Shown here piece after piece: positions 52,901 to 61,334 of a DNA stretch of 64,000 nucleotides. The DNA comes from a bacterium (GTDB lineage: Bacteria; Armatimonadota; Zipacnadia; Zipacnadales; UBA11051), in contig JAJFUB010000029.1 in NCBI GenBank assembly GCA_021372615.1, positions 1 through 64,000 on the forward strand, in the 5' to 3' direction. Within the stretch, counting starts at the first letter, position 1, and each line of letters begins with the position of its first letter. The notes under the pieces were generated by a model, which worked only from the letters and a program-made list of their open reading frames with translations, made no database searches and had not been told where the DNA came from. Position numbers and translations under genes: made by a program.

Positions 52901-53821
52901 CCCACGAACGAAGGCATCGGTCGCGTCAGTCTGCCGGTCCAGGGCGCGGCGGGCGCGTGGTCGGTGCATTCCCCGTGGCCCGCGCACGTGCAGTTGCTGA
53001 ACCTGGACCCGGTGGTGGCCTACGGCGACCCCGCCCGGCTGATCCAGTCGCCCGCACCGTCCCTCCGCCGCACCGATCCTGCCCTGCCGTCGCCGCAAGA
53101 GACGTTCGTGCCCGGGGTGATGGGCCAGGCGCTGCAACTGGCCGGCGACCGCACCATCGGCTTCGCGCCCGGCGAGCGCCTCGCCGACGGCAGCACCCAG
53201 CACCTGCCCACCACCGAGGGCACCATCGAGCTGTGGTTCCGGCCCAACTGGAGCAGCAGCGAGTTGCCCTTCCGCGATGGGCAGCTTCTGCAGCGTGACT
53301 TCCTGCGCGCCGGCGCGATCAACTTCTACTACCGCTACGGCCAGGGCCCCGTGCGCGACAACCTGTACTCCTACGTGGACCTGCTCACCCGGGGCAAGCT
53401 CGGGGCGCCCGGACGGGAGACCGACGGACTCATCGGCGGCCATGCGCGCCACTTCATGCAGAAGGCGCAATGGGTCCACCTGGCCGCCACCTGGCAACTG
53501 CAGCAGGGAAAGCGTGGCACCGAGGGCAGCTTCGCCGTGTTCGTCAATGGCGAGAAGATGGAGCCGACGTGGAACTACCCGCGCAGCCTGACCGGACGCG
53601 ATCCGTACCGGCTGCAGGAGGTCGCCGCGCGGATCGTGCTCGGCGCGTGTGACGGCTGCCTCGATGAGCTGCGGGTGTCACGGGTGCGGCGCTACGAGGG
53701 TGACTTCACGCCCTCCCGGCAGCCGTTCGCGCCCGATGCCCAGACCGCCGCGCTCTTCCACTTTGACGGGTGCCTGAACGGGCTGTCGGGGGCGGAGGGG
53801 GCCGTCATCGCGGCCCAGTGA
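49994..53821 (+). CDS. Secreted exo-rhamnogalacturonan-lyase-like protein (RIFT barrel plus LamG)
   Basis: The 1275-residue protein has GGGGTGAGG before the ATG at 49994. A signal peptide (VLVTLVLALLVAGSLPAAPA) is followed by NDVSGFTGAWPLVGGLPLPQ and RYRDGSLRWALISL-like text (here TYRDGSLRWALISLMAPP), the start of PcRGLX/YetA-type RIFT barrels. The long helical middle (DYAARFDRFAADWEMAHV, then KAMDYQYRFN) suits an alpha/alpha barrel. The C-terminus has EGTIELWFRPNW, WVHLAATWQL and FAVFVNGEKM, a LamG/concanavalin-like domain. The family degrades rhamnogalacturonan I, so the gene supports a pectin locus with the rhamnosidase upstream. Confidence 0.8.
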   Translation: MRRSVRVLVTLVLALLVAGSLPAAPAGCLMRVNDVSGFTGAWPLVGGLPLPQGAVRDPGQVRVCDARGREIPAQVDTAATYRDGSLRWALISLMAPPQGTVRAEYGPGVRRAAVQGLRITRDGGQVRVSTGAADFTLDGGNLLLQSAELTGAGRLPLWGPGENYAYLVDNQGRTARCAGPQAGVEITTLKSGPLRAVLRTEGWYVTDTGERLARGIARLSFFAGSPMVQISHSLVFTEDTNRLWLKDYGIEVPVRGGTRAVFDTSQAHDATTQAVALPAGASASLLQDDYPHLAETGSHFSLTVRDGQTAREVATGPACGEWCDLASDRVGLTVALRDLAEQFPKELEARAQGIRVHLWPERSGRELDFRAATLVKDYWQSWAALAPGGAEALAKTASNAQGASKTHELWLMPHRSAPEVPAIARQCHAACEPPLLQADPTALCASGALTWPVHPYDPQRFPAEEAMISDFFDRLTLPYKVFPMTGLIAWGCHPYLDYTRRDGKWYAVFYRLSQLVDYGMRRHVWTLYARSGDRRYYDYAARFDRFAADWEMAHVTTGQKIKGGFAVGDIHKPLYWGTSSLVLNTDISGHDIANWLLEYYLTGDERALEATREFGEAVKQTWDLKAARAGYCPFVITRVLTALYTREWDESFHTMARDLAHQIIAPQSPNYLTNEMAYGALYKVDRNAAALYDYWWATGDDLARQAFLKAMDYQYRFNRIPPAIEYQNGGAYLLTIAYQWTGRPEYAAAVQQLVRGGLAAEGKPLAEELTGDPRLSERLPYRGVHLNMHTTLGLPTALALLAGLDKPPPSFPILVKSFQSDDATAIFAKPAGQGVTLGVYVQTTQAGEVGVQVLGPDGAPVAAEVKTEERIASYAPSQFRHFSLRVKVPAAAPAGLYQVVPGPTEEFVVQDASVPQVSLACPSGAWLGGGGLAAGMPLYFRVPPGQQRVDLLVGRPVTVRRPDGSVALEPTNEGIGRVSLPVQGAAGAWSVHSPWPAHVQLLNLDPVVAYGDPARLIQSPAPSLRRTDPALPSPQETFVPGVMGQALQLAGDRTIGFAPGERLADGSTQHLPTTEGTIELWFRPNWSSSELPFRDGQLLQRDFLRAGAINFYYRYGQGPVRDNLYSYVDLLTRGKLGAPGRETDGLIGGHARHFMQKAQWVHLAATWQLQQGKRGTEGSFAVFVNGEKMEPTWNYPRSLTGRDPYRLQEVAARIVLGACDGCLDELRVSRVRRYEGDFTPSRQPFAPDAQTAALFHFDGCLNGLSGAEGAVIAAQ

Positions 53822-53832
53822 GGAGGTCGGCC

Positions 53833-55836
53833 TCACTCCGCCAGCGCCCCGCCCAGCTTCATCCCCTCGAACCACTGGAGCAACCGCCGCGCGGGCGGAG
53901 GCGCCTTGTCTTCCTCCAGGGCCGCTAGCCGGCCCACCTCCAGCAAGCTACGCCGGCCGTCCACCCAGAACAGCAGCCTGCCCGGCAGACCCCCTTTGGC
54001 CGCGCGGTTCAGGAGTGCCTTCGCCGCCTCGGGGAAACGCCCGGGGCTCACCGGGCCGATGAGCAGGCGCCGGGGAACGATGGCGGCCGCGTGCCGCTCG
54101 TCCTGCCGGACCCGCCTGGCCGCGGGCTGTTGCGGCTCGGCACGGCCATGGCTGCGGACGAGGTCCCCGAGGAGCCGTCGGTAGCGCCGCTGCGCGGTCG
54201 CGTGGGCCGCCTGCAGTTCACCCTCCAGCTCCCCCAGGCGAGGCGCGATCTGCTTGCTCTCGGTGGCGGACAGCAGCACGTTGACCGAACGGAGGGCGGC
54301 CGACTCCCGCTGCCTCAGGTACTCCAGACGGTTCAGGCCATGGGCCAGACGCTCGTCCAGGTCATCCTGCCCCTCGGCGAGCGCTTCGCGCGCCTTCGCT
54401 GCCTGCGCCGTCACCTCGCGCTCAAGCAGGGCCGGAGCCTGGGCGGCGACCATCTCGGCCAGGGCGATGGCTTCGCTCTTCCCGGCGTTGGCGATCGTGT
54501 ATACAAGGGTGGCCGCGAGCGCTCCCGCGCGGGCCAGGGTCTCGGCGCTGAGCTTGTCGGGCGTGTCCTCGCTGGTGTGGTAGTACCTGTCCGGCCAGTT
54601 GATGAAGGCCACACTGGGGACGCCGATCGAGGGGTCGGAGATGAAGTTGTCATTGCCCCAGAACGGCGTCTCGAGGGCGGGAAAGAACGCCTGCGAGCTG
54701 CTGAGGTTCGGCCAGGCATAGAACCCGCGGCGGAAGTGCTCCAGCAGCTCCCGCAACAGGTGGTTGATGAACGAGGGCGCGGCGTCGGGGCTGTCCTGGT
54801 ACATGAGCACACTGCCGCACCGCGCCATGTCCTCGCCGACCATGTCGAGGTTGTGCGCGGCCACGACGCGCACCATCGCCTCCGGGTTCGTGACCGCGTG
54901 GGCCTGCAGCGAGTAGACCTCGTGGGTGAGCCAGACGCGGAGGCCGCGACGCGGGCGGGAGAGCTTGCCGGCCTTGATAAGCGCCTGCAAGGCACGCACG
55001 ATCTCGACGCACAGCCCGGTGCCGGAGGCGTTGTCGTTCGCGCCCGGCTCGGCGAAGTGCGCCATCAGGGCCACTTCCTGGTCTGACCTGCCCCGCAGCA
55101 GCCCCGAGACCATCTCCAGACGGCCGTCGTAGACACGGGCGTCCACGCGCGCCCGGACGCGCACCGTCGCGCCCTCCGCAGCCCGGCGGGCGATCAGGCC
55201 CCGCAGCCACTTGCCCTGCCGCGGCGAGAGGACGAAGGCCGGCAGGTCGCCCGCCGGGCGCATGACCTGCCACAGCAGGGCATCCGGCAGGTCCATCGGG
55301 TCCTTGCGGACCACGGGGTTGGTGGCCATGGCGTCGGAGATCACGCCGACCGCCCCCTGCTTCTTCGCCTCCTGGTGGACACTGCCCGCAGCGGTGTCGG
55401 TGAGGACGAACTTGCCCTTGACCTTCAGGCCGCGGTAGTCGCGGGCCTGCCCGCCGCCGGTCACGACCACGACCTCGGCCTCCAGACCCCCCGCCGGTGT
55501 GGGCGGTGAGCCCTGGACGCAGGCGAAGGGTTGCGCGGGATACGACACGAGGCGCCGGGCCTCGGCCGCCGGCTCCAGCACCTCCAGGCTGGCCTGCCGG
55601 CAGTCCCAGGCCCGCTGCAGGACCGTGGTCCCGTAGGTGGCCTTGCCATCGGCGGGAAAGGTCACGAGTTCCGCCCGGGCGCCGGCTTGCTGGAGTTGCG
55701 CCAGGCAGTACCGGGCGGTCTCGTAGTACCCCGCGAAGGTGCTGTCGCGGTCGTTGCGCCAGATCGTGGCGGCCAGGTTGCGGGCGTTGTCGCCGGAGAT
55801 CTCGCCACGGATCACGTCGTAGACTTGGCGGAACAT
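53833..55836 (-). CDS. M28-family zinc peptidase with PA domain
   Basis: The 667-residue protein has AGGTGAGCA before the ATG. Residues about 90-220 hold a PA-like segment (GLKVKGKFVLTDTAAGSVHQ). The peptidase core shows LMAHFAEPGANDNASG (metal-binding His and Asp), VWLTHEVYSL (catalytic Glu) and HNLDMVGED (next Asp). HNLDMVG and FINWPDRYYHTSEDTPDKL are usual for M28. A helical, Arg-rich C-terminal region of about 200 residues is extra. No signal peptide is seen, so it may be cytoplasmic. It converges with the lyase gene and lies 62 bp from the GH5-like gene on the same strand. Confidence 0.88.
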   Translation of the reverse strand: MFRQVYDVIRGEISGDNARNLAATIWRNDRDSTFAGYYETARYCLAQLQQAGARAELVTFPADGKATYGTTVLQRAWDCRQASLEVLEPAAEARRLVSYPAQPFACVQGSPPTPAGGLEAEVVVVTGGGQARDYRGLKVKGKFVLTDTAAGSVHQEAKKQGAVGVISDAMATNPVVRKDPMDLPDALLWQVMRPAGDLPAFVLSPRQGKWLRGLIARRAAEGATVRVRARVDARVYDGRLEMVSGLLRGRSDQEVALMAHFAEPGANDNASGTGLCVEIVRALQALIKAGKLSRPRRGLRVWLTHEVYSLQAHAVTNPEAMVRVVAAHNLDMVGEDMARCGSVLMYQDSPDAAPSFINHLLRELLEHFRRGFYAWPNLSSSQAFFPALETPFWGNDNFISDPSIGVPSVAFINWPDRYYHTSEDTPDKLSAETLARAGALAATLVYTIANAGKSEAIALAEMVAAQAPALLEREVTAQAAKAREALAEGQDDLDERLAHGLNRLEYLRQRESAALRSVNVLLSATESKQIAPRLGELEGELQAAHATAQRRYRRLLGDLVRSHGRAEPQQPAARRVRQDERHAAAIVPRRLLIGPVSPGRFPEAAKALLNRAAKGGLPGRLLFWVDGRRSLLEVGRLAALEEDKAPPPARRLLQWFEGMKLGGALAE

Positions 55837-55898
55837 TGCTCACCTGCATGGCGCCCGGGACCGAGCGCGAAGTATGGGTGGCGGCCCCTGCCCCGGCG

Positions 55899-58880
55899 TC
55901 AGCGGCCCAGGGCGACCTCCTGGATCTCCACCCCGTGCGGCAGCGCGCGCTTGTCGCCATACAGCCACGCGCCGAAGCAGAAGCTGACGGACTGCACGTG
56001 CTCGGGCCGGAGGTGGTCCCCCGGACCGCCGCGGTCCGCCGGCTTGCCCCCCCAGTGCTTGAGGTACTCCAACGAACTGATCGGGATGCGAATCTCCTGC
56101 CACTGCGTCGTCAGGGGCACGTTCAGGCCCCACGGCGCGCCATCCTGCTCGATCAGCACCAGCTCGAACCGGTCGGTCTGCGGCTCCGTGGCCCGGGCCT
56201 TGAAGATGACCGTCTTCGCCTCGGCGGCCAGTGGCAACTGCGCCGCCAGCCCGGCGGGGACGCTCGTCCGCCAACCGATACAGTCTGGCTCCGGCCCGAA
56301 CCCATCAACATGGACCCGCAGCGCCGCCCGGTCCGGGTCCATGCCCGCCACCAGGCGCTGCGTGCCCTTCTGCTGGTGCAGCCTCACCTTCACCTCCGCG
56401 GGCCGCACCAGCACCACGGGGGCATCCGCCGCGACGACGTCGCTGAGCCAGGTCTGGCGCCTGTGCACCAGCGCCGCGCCGGCGACCTCGACGGCCTGCG
56501 GGTGCGGACTGGCGTCGCCGAGAATCCACGCGCCGGTGACGAAGCAGATCTCGCTCACCCGCCGCAGGTCAGGCCGGCCGGGCTTTGTGCCCCAGCGCGG
56601 CTCGAGGTTCGCCACCGGGATCGTGATCTCGCGCCACGCCGGGCTGATCGTGATGTTGCTGCCGAAGGCGGGGCCGTCGCTCTGTTTGAGTGTCACCTCC
56701 ACGCGTGATGTCTCCGGCCCGCCGCGGATTGTCAGGCGCACGGCCTCATAATCGGTCAGGTCAGCCGTCAGCGGCAGCGTCGGCAGTCCCATGCCGGCGG
56801 AACTGGGCTTTTCCCCGAAGCCATCGGCTTCGAGCCGCGCCGCCACCGCTCCCGGCTCGCGCCCGGGCGCCAGCTTCACCCGCGCCCCCATCCCCGCGCG
56901 GCCGCTGTAGCTGGCGGTTGGCAGTGTCATGCCCTCGCTGAGCTTCAGCAGCGGCAGCGGCGGCTTGGCTAGCGCTGCGGCGGAGCGGTCGCCGGTGTCG
57001 CCGCCGGGCAGGTTCACCATCTCGGCGCCGTCGCGCACGGACAGGTAGGCCTCGACCTTGCCGGGGGCGAGCAGCTCGCCGGGAACACGGGCTGCGTAGC
57101 GATAGGCGCCGGCGGCGGCCATCGGCACGGCCGTGAACCCCGCACGCCCGGCCGGGCGCACGTGCAGCACGACCGGCTCGACCCCCACCCCGGCCACGGT
57201 GGCGGTCACGCGCAGCTCGCGGCCCTCGCGCCACTCCGCCGGCCAGTCCGTGTAAGCCGCCGGTGGCGCGGTGCTCGGCGGTAGGGCGACGAAGCGGGGC
57301 CCGCTCACCGCGGTCGGGAACCGCTTGCCTGCCGCGGCCAGGACATAGGCCCCCGGCGTCACCGTGACGACGCCGTCGCGGGCCGTGCGGACAGGCCCGG
57401 CGGGCTTGCTTTCGGCGACCGCCTGCAGGCGGAAGTCAGGCCCCAGGTCGGGCAGGGCCACTGTCAGCGGCCAGGAGCGCCGCAGCACGCGCATCTTCTC
57501 ACTCGTGCCGCCGGAGTACGGGTCCGCCACCATCACCACATCCGGGTACACCTGTAGCTGCCACACGCCAGGCGCGACGCGGTCGAGGAAGTAGGCGCCC
57601 GTCCCGGGGTACTTGACCACCGCCGACGAGCCGCAGCCGGCGAGGCGCTGGAGCCGCGCGGGGCTGGGCGGGGGCGTGTCGGTGTCGCTGCTGTACAGGA
57701 AGGTATCGTCGGTGACGAGTTCGCTCAGGTTCTGTTCGTAGCTCACCCGGAAGTCGCCGAAGCGGTTGCTGTCCGGATAGGGGCCATAGGCCTGCAGCCG
57801 CGGCAGGCGCCGCATGGCCTCGGCCGCGATGGCGAAGCTGAGCGCCTTGTTGGGGGTGTAGACGAGGTTGAGGTAGTGCGTCTGCCAGTTGGGGTTGCCG
57901 GCGGCGAGGCACAGGGCGTCATACTGGAACTGGTTGGCAATCTGCACGCCGGCGGCGCGGAAGGTGCGCGCCATGGCCGGGTACATGTACGCGCCGGGCA
58001 CATCGGCCGCGTCGAACTCGTACACGATCTTCCCCAGCCTCGCCAGTTGGGGATCGCGCATGTCCGGGTTGTCGGCGACGCGCGGCAGGAAGTTGTCGGT
58101 GAGCATCCCCCCGCTGACCAGGCCGGTCGGGTACCACCCGAAGGTCACACCGTCGAGCTTCGCGGCCGCCGCGGCAGCGTGCCGGCCCGACCAGCAGTTG
58201 TAGAAGATGGGCTTGCGGCAGCCGGTCGCCCGGACCGCGTCGCAGAGCGTGTTGATGTAGGTGGTGACGGCACTATCGGGGGCGCCCGGCGCATACAGCG
58301 GCTCGTTGATGAGCTCAATCGCCACGATCGCCGGGTCGTCCTTGTAGGCCTGGTGTGTGTAGCGGTTGACATGGTTCACGTACTGCCCCAGGTAGCGGGC
58401 CTGCTTGGCCCAGGCCTCCGGGCTGCCGGTCATCTGGGGCATGGTGTACAGGTCCGAGAAGCCGCCGGGCTGCGGCGCGCCCCACCAGGCGATCGGGGTC
58501 ATCACGCAGTAGATCCCGTGGCGCCGGCACTCGGCGATGAGGAAGTCGAGTAGCCGCAGGTGCTCATTGTCCACGAGGTTGCCGTCGCGGTCGCTGATCT
58601 CCCGGTCCCAGCAGTGCAGGCGGATCGAGGTCAGGCCCAGGCGCACAAAGTGCTGCACGTCGTCCCGGATGGCCTGCTCCTGGCTCAACCCCCTTGTCTG
58701 CATCTGCGCATAGTCTATGCTGAAGGGCGCGTAGTAGTTCACCCCGAACAGGGCGACCTCCGCGTTGTCGTCCGACCAGCGCAACACGCCCTGCTCATCC
58801 ACCCGCGCCGTGCGCGTGGCGGGGGCGGCGAGGGCGGCCACGGTCGCCAGCATCAACCCGAGCAGCACGAGTGGTCGCAT
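55899..58880 (-). CDS. Secreted GH5-like glycoside hydrolase with beta-sandwich tail
   Basis: The 993-residue protein has GGAGCG before the ATG at 58880. A signal peptide (MRPLVLLGLMLATVAALAAP) precedes a clan-A barrel: FGVNYYAPFSIDYAQ, LTSIRLHCWDREISD, IELINEPLYAPG (acid/base Glu) and KIVYEFDAADVP (candidate nucleophile Glu). The C-terminal half holds two similar modules with LTIRGGPETSRVEVTLKQSD, WREITIPVANLEPRWG and later WQEIRIPISSLEYLKHWGG, a repeated beta-sandwich resembling carbohydrate-binding modules. Substrate is unknown; a beta-mannan, glucan or related polymer is plausible. The next gene is divergent. Confidence 0.8.
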   Translation of the reverse strand: MRPLVLLGLMLATVAALAAPATRTARVDEQGVLRWSDDNAEVALFGVNYYAPFSIDYAQMQTRGLSQEQAIRDDVQHFVRLGLTSIRLHCWDREISDRDGNLVDNEHLRLLDFLIAECRRHGIYCVMTPIAWWGAPQPGGFSDLYTMPQMTGSPEAWAKQARYLGQYVNHVNRYTHQAYKDDPAIVAIELINEPLYAPGAPDSAVTTYINTLCDAVRATGCRKPIFYNCWSGRHAAAAAAKLDGVTFGWYPTGLVSGGMLTDNFLPRVADNPDMRDPQLARLGKIVYEFDAADVPGAYMYPAMARTFRAAGVQIANQFQYDALCLAAGNPNWQTHYLNLVYTPNKALSFAIAAEAMRRLPRLQAYGPYPDSNRFGDFRVSYEQNLSELVTDDTFLYSSDTDTPPPSPARLQRLAGCGSSAVVKYPGTGAYFLDRVAPGVWQLQVYPDVVMVADPYSGGTSEKMRVLRRSWPLTVALPDLGPDFRLQAVAESKPAGPVRTARDGVVTVTPGAYVLAAAGKRFPTAVSGPRFVALPPSTAPPAAYTDWPAEWREGRELRVTATVAGVGVEPVVLHVRPAGRAGFTAVPMAAAGAYRYAARVPGELLAPGKVEAYLSVRDGAEMVNLPGGDTGDRSAAALAKPPLPLLKLSEGMTLPTASYSGRAGMGARVKLAPGREPGAVAARLEADGFGEKPSSAGMGLPTLPLTADLTDYEAVRLTIRGGPETSRVEVTLKQSDGPAFGSNITISPAWREITIPVANLEPRWGTKPGRPDLRRVSEICFVTGAWILGDASPHPQAVEVAGAALVHRRQTWLSDVVAADAPVVLVRPAEVKVRLHQQKGTQRLVAGMDPDRAALRVHVDGFGPEPDCIGWRTSVPAGLAAQLPLAAEAKTVIFKARATEPQTDRFELVLIEQDGAPWGLNVPLTTQWQEIRIPISSLEYLKHWGGKPADRGGPGDHLRPEHVQSVSFCFGAWLYGDKRALPHGVEIQEVALGR

Positions 58881-59300
58881 GCAGATCGCTCCTTCATTGG
58901 CCTGGTCCACCTGGCGCCGCCATTCTACCACAACAGCCGGGCGCGCATAGGAGGAAACGGGGAATGGCCCAAGGCCGGACGTACGAAGTAGCCACCGGGC
59001 ACGGGTGTCGGCAACAGCGGGTCTTCCCCGGCGGACGGCCACCCGGTGGTGCAAGGTTGACCAGAGGCCGAAGGGAAGCCGGACCTGGACGGGGAAAGTG
59101 GCCAAGGCGTCGGGCAAGCGGGGCGCAACACCCAGACGGTCGAGGGGTGTGCCGGAGGGACACTTCCCGACGACGTGGTACAGCAGGCGTGCCGGGGCGA
59201 CAGACCCGGCCGTGACACCCCGACTGGCCCCGTTCCCGGCGCAGGGGGGCGGTATCCCAGCGCGCTGTACGGGCGCCCTCACAGGAGGCGAAGCCCCGGA
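58881..59300. other. Divergent promoter region
   Basis: This 420-bp gap separates the GH5-like gene (minus) from the membrane protein gene (plus). CCACCGGG near 58993 and CCCGGTGG near 59041 form an imperfectly spaced inverted repeat that could be an operator. No further gene, riboswitch or terminator is recognised. Confidence 0.4.
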
Positions 59301-61316
59301 TTGAGCGCCGAGCACCCAGCCCCATCATCAGCCGCCTACAAGGCCGTGCCCGCCTCCGGTGACGGCCTCAGGGCCGTCGGCCTCGGTCGCTACGGTGTGA
59401 GCACCCGTGCGGTCGTGATTGCGCTGGTGCTCACATGGCTCGCGGGCTACTGGATCCGCCAGTCGGAGATCGTCGCCCTGGCGTGCCAGGGAACCGAAGC
59501 GGTCCCCTCGATCCCCGGCGTCGGCGCCCTGTTGCTGGTTCTGCTGGGCAATGCCCTGGCGCGTCGGACACGCTTCGTGCGCCCCTTGTGTGTACCCGAG
59601 ATCATCACGGTCTTCCTGCTTGTCACCGTGGCCACCACGATGTTCGGCTGCGGCATCGGCCGCTTCCTGCTGGCATGCCTCACCGCACCCTTCTACTACA
59701 GCAGCCCCGCCGCCCCCCTGGAGAAGCTCGCGGCCCATATCCCGTTCTGGATGTCGCCCCAGGATCCCACCGTGCACCGCTGGCTCTATGAGAGCGCACC
59801 CACCGGTGACGTTCCCTGGGTGGCGTGGCAGTGGCCGATCGCCGCCTGGACGGGCTTCTTCCTCATGTTTGGCGGCATGTTGCTGTGCCTGATGTTGCTG
59901 CTCAGCGAGCGGTGGGTCGGGGAGGAGCGGCTCGTGTTCCCGCTGGTGCGGCTGCCGCTGCAGATGATTGACCCGGAGTACTCGGACGTGCCCTTCTTCC
60001 GCAATCGGGCCACCTGGATTGGCATCGGGCTGGCCGCCGCCCTCAACGCCCTCAACATCGTGCGCGGGGTGTTCTTCGGTGGGCCCAGCGGCGGCCTGCA
60101 GGTGGACCTGGCGTCGCAGTTCGTCGGCGCCCCCTGGAGCTCACTGCGCCCCCTCAACGTCCATCTGCGACCGGAATTGATCGGTCTGAGCTACCTGATC
60201 TCCACCGAACTGTCGTTCTCGATCTGGTTCTTCCAGTTGTTCGCGAAGCTCCAGAGCTTCCTGATCAGCGGGGTGATCGGGCTGCGTCTGCCGGGCGCGC
60301 CCTTTGCTCAGGAACAGGGCCTCGGCGCCTACGTGACCATGGGGGCGATTCTGTTCTGGAAAGGGCGCCACCCATTTGTCGCCGGTTGGCGGGAACTGGC
60401 GACGAGCATGCACGGAGGCCGCCCCTCTCGCGGGATCTCCCTGCGCTGGCCAGTCATCGGTGCACTGGCCGGGTTCGTCGGCGCAGTGATCTTCTGCCGG
60501 GCGGCCGGCATGGCCACGTGGCTGGCATTGCTCTACCTGGCAGTCATCACCAGCGTCGCCGTGGTGTACGGTCGGCTGCGGGCCGAGACCGGCGTGCCAC
60601 TGGTCTGGGCTTTCCCCTACGGTCTGGGCCACAAGGCGATTCGCTACTTCATGAACTCCGCCTCCTATGTGGGCATGGGCGGGGAGCCTCGCTCGGCCAC
60701 CATCTTCACGCTGCTGCTCTTCATGTCCCGAGGCTACTTCCCGACCATGACCGGCTACGGTATCGAGGGCTATGCCCTGGGACAGAGCACGGGCATCAGC
60801 AAGGGGGGCGTCTTCAGGATCGTGCTGCTCGCCATCGGCGTAGGCGCGGTCTGCTCGTTCTTCTTCCATCTGACCACCTACTACGACCATGGGGCTGTGG
60901 GGTTGCGGGGTGGGCTGTGGGGCGCCTCGGAGGCGCAGGCCCAGTACGCCGCCCTCTGGCAAGCCACCAAGATGCCGGTGCCGCCGGATGTGCCGCGCAT
61001 CATCGCCACCCTCTCCGGCGGGACCTTGCTGGGGCTGCTCAGCATCGTGCGCGGGCGGTTCTTCGGGTTCCCCTTCCACCCTCTGGGCTACGCCATGGCT
61101 TGTTCGTACGGAGAGTTGCTGTGGGGGCCTTTCCTGCTGACCTGGACGATCAAGTCACTGCTGTTGCACTACGGTGGGCCCAAGGCCTACCTCGCCGCCC
61201 TCCCGGGCTTCCTGGGCTTCGCGCTGGGGCACTTCGTCGTTGCCGGGGCCATCTGGGGCACTCTGGGCGCCGCTCTCGGGGGGCCTTTCCTGCGCTACGG
61301 CGTGTGGTTCGGGTAG
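59301..61316 (+). CDS. Multi-spanning membrane protein (DUF6785/DUF6784-like)
   Basis: The protein has about 671 residues, with a TTG at 59301 after AGGAGGCG as the best start; the spacing is long, so a later GTG is possible. About a dozen hydrophobic segments are visible, for example VVIALVLTWLAGYWI, ALLLVLLGNALA, IITVFLLVTVATTMF and GFVGAVIFC. SERWVGEERLVFPLVRLPLQ and HPLGYAMACSYGELLWGPFL are typical of this family of unknown transporters or permease-like proteins. It sits between the GH5-like and GH3 genes, so sugar or oligomer uptake is a fair guess. Confidence 0.75.
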   Translation: MSAEHPAPSSAAYKAVPASGDGLRAVGLGRYGVSTRAVVIALVLTWLAGYWIRQSEIVALACQGTEAVPSIPGVGALLLVLLGNALARRTRFVRPLCVPEIITVFLLVTVATTMFGCGIGRFLLACLTAPFYYSSPAAPLEKLAAHIPFWMSPQDPTVHRWLYESAPTGDVPWVAWQWPIAAWTGFFLMFGGMLLCLMLLLSERWVGEERLVFPLVRLPLQMIDPEYSDVPFFRNRATWIGIGLAAALNALNIVRGVFFGGPSGGLQVDLASQFVGAPWSSLRPLNVHLRPELIGLSYLISTELSFSIWFFQLFAKLQSFLISGVIGLRLPGAPFAQEQGLGAYVTMGAILFWKGRHPFVAGWRELATSMHGGRPSRGISLRWPVIGALAGFVGAVIFCRAAGMATWLALLYLAVITSVAVVYGRLRAETGVPLVWAFPYGLGHKAIRYFMNSASYVGMGGEPRSATIFTLLLFMSRGYFPTMTGYGIEGYALGQSTGISKGGVFRIVLLAIGVGAVCSFFFHLTTYYDHGAVGLRGGLWGASEAQAQYAALWQATKMPVPPDVPRIIATLSGGTLLGLLSIVRGRFFGFPFHPLGYAMACSYGELLWGPFLLTWTIKSLLLHYGGPKAYLAALPGFLGFALGHFVVAGAIWGTLGAALGGPFLRYGVWFG

Positions 61317-61334
61317 CTGTTCCCCCGGCGGCCC

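Noticed and set aside
52328-53497. Minus-strand frame of 389 codons
   Set aside because: It is antisense to the C-terminal part of the rhamnogalacturonan-lyase-like gene.
58990-59100. Possible riboswitch (cobalamin-like) before the membrane protein gene
   Set aside because: The GC-rich inverted repeats do not include the conserved B12-box or any other aptamer core that I could recognise.
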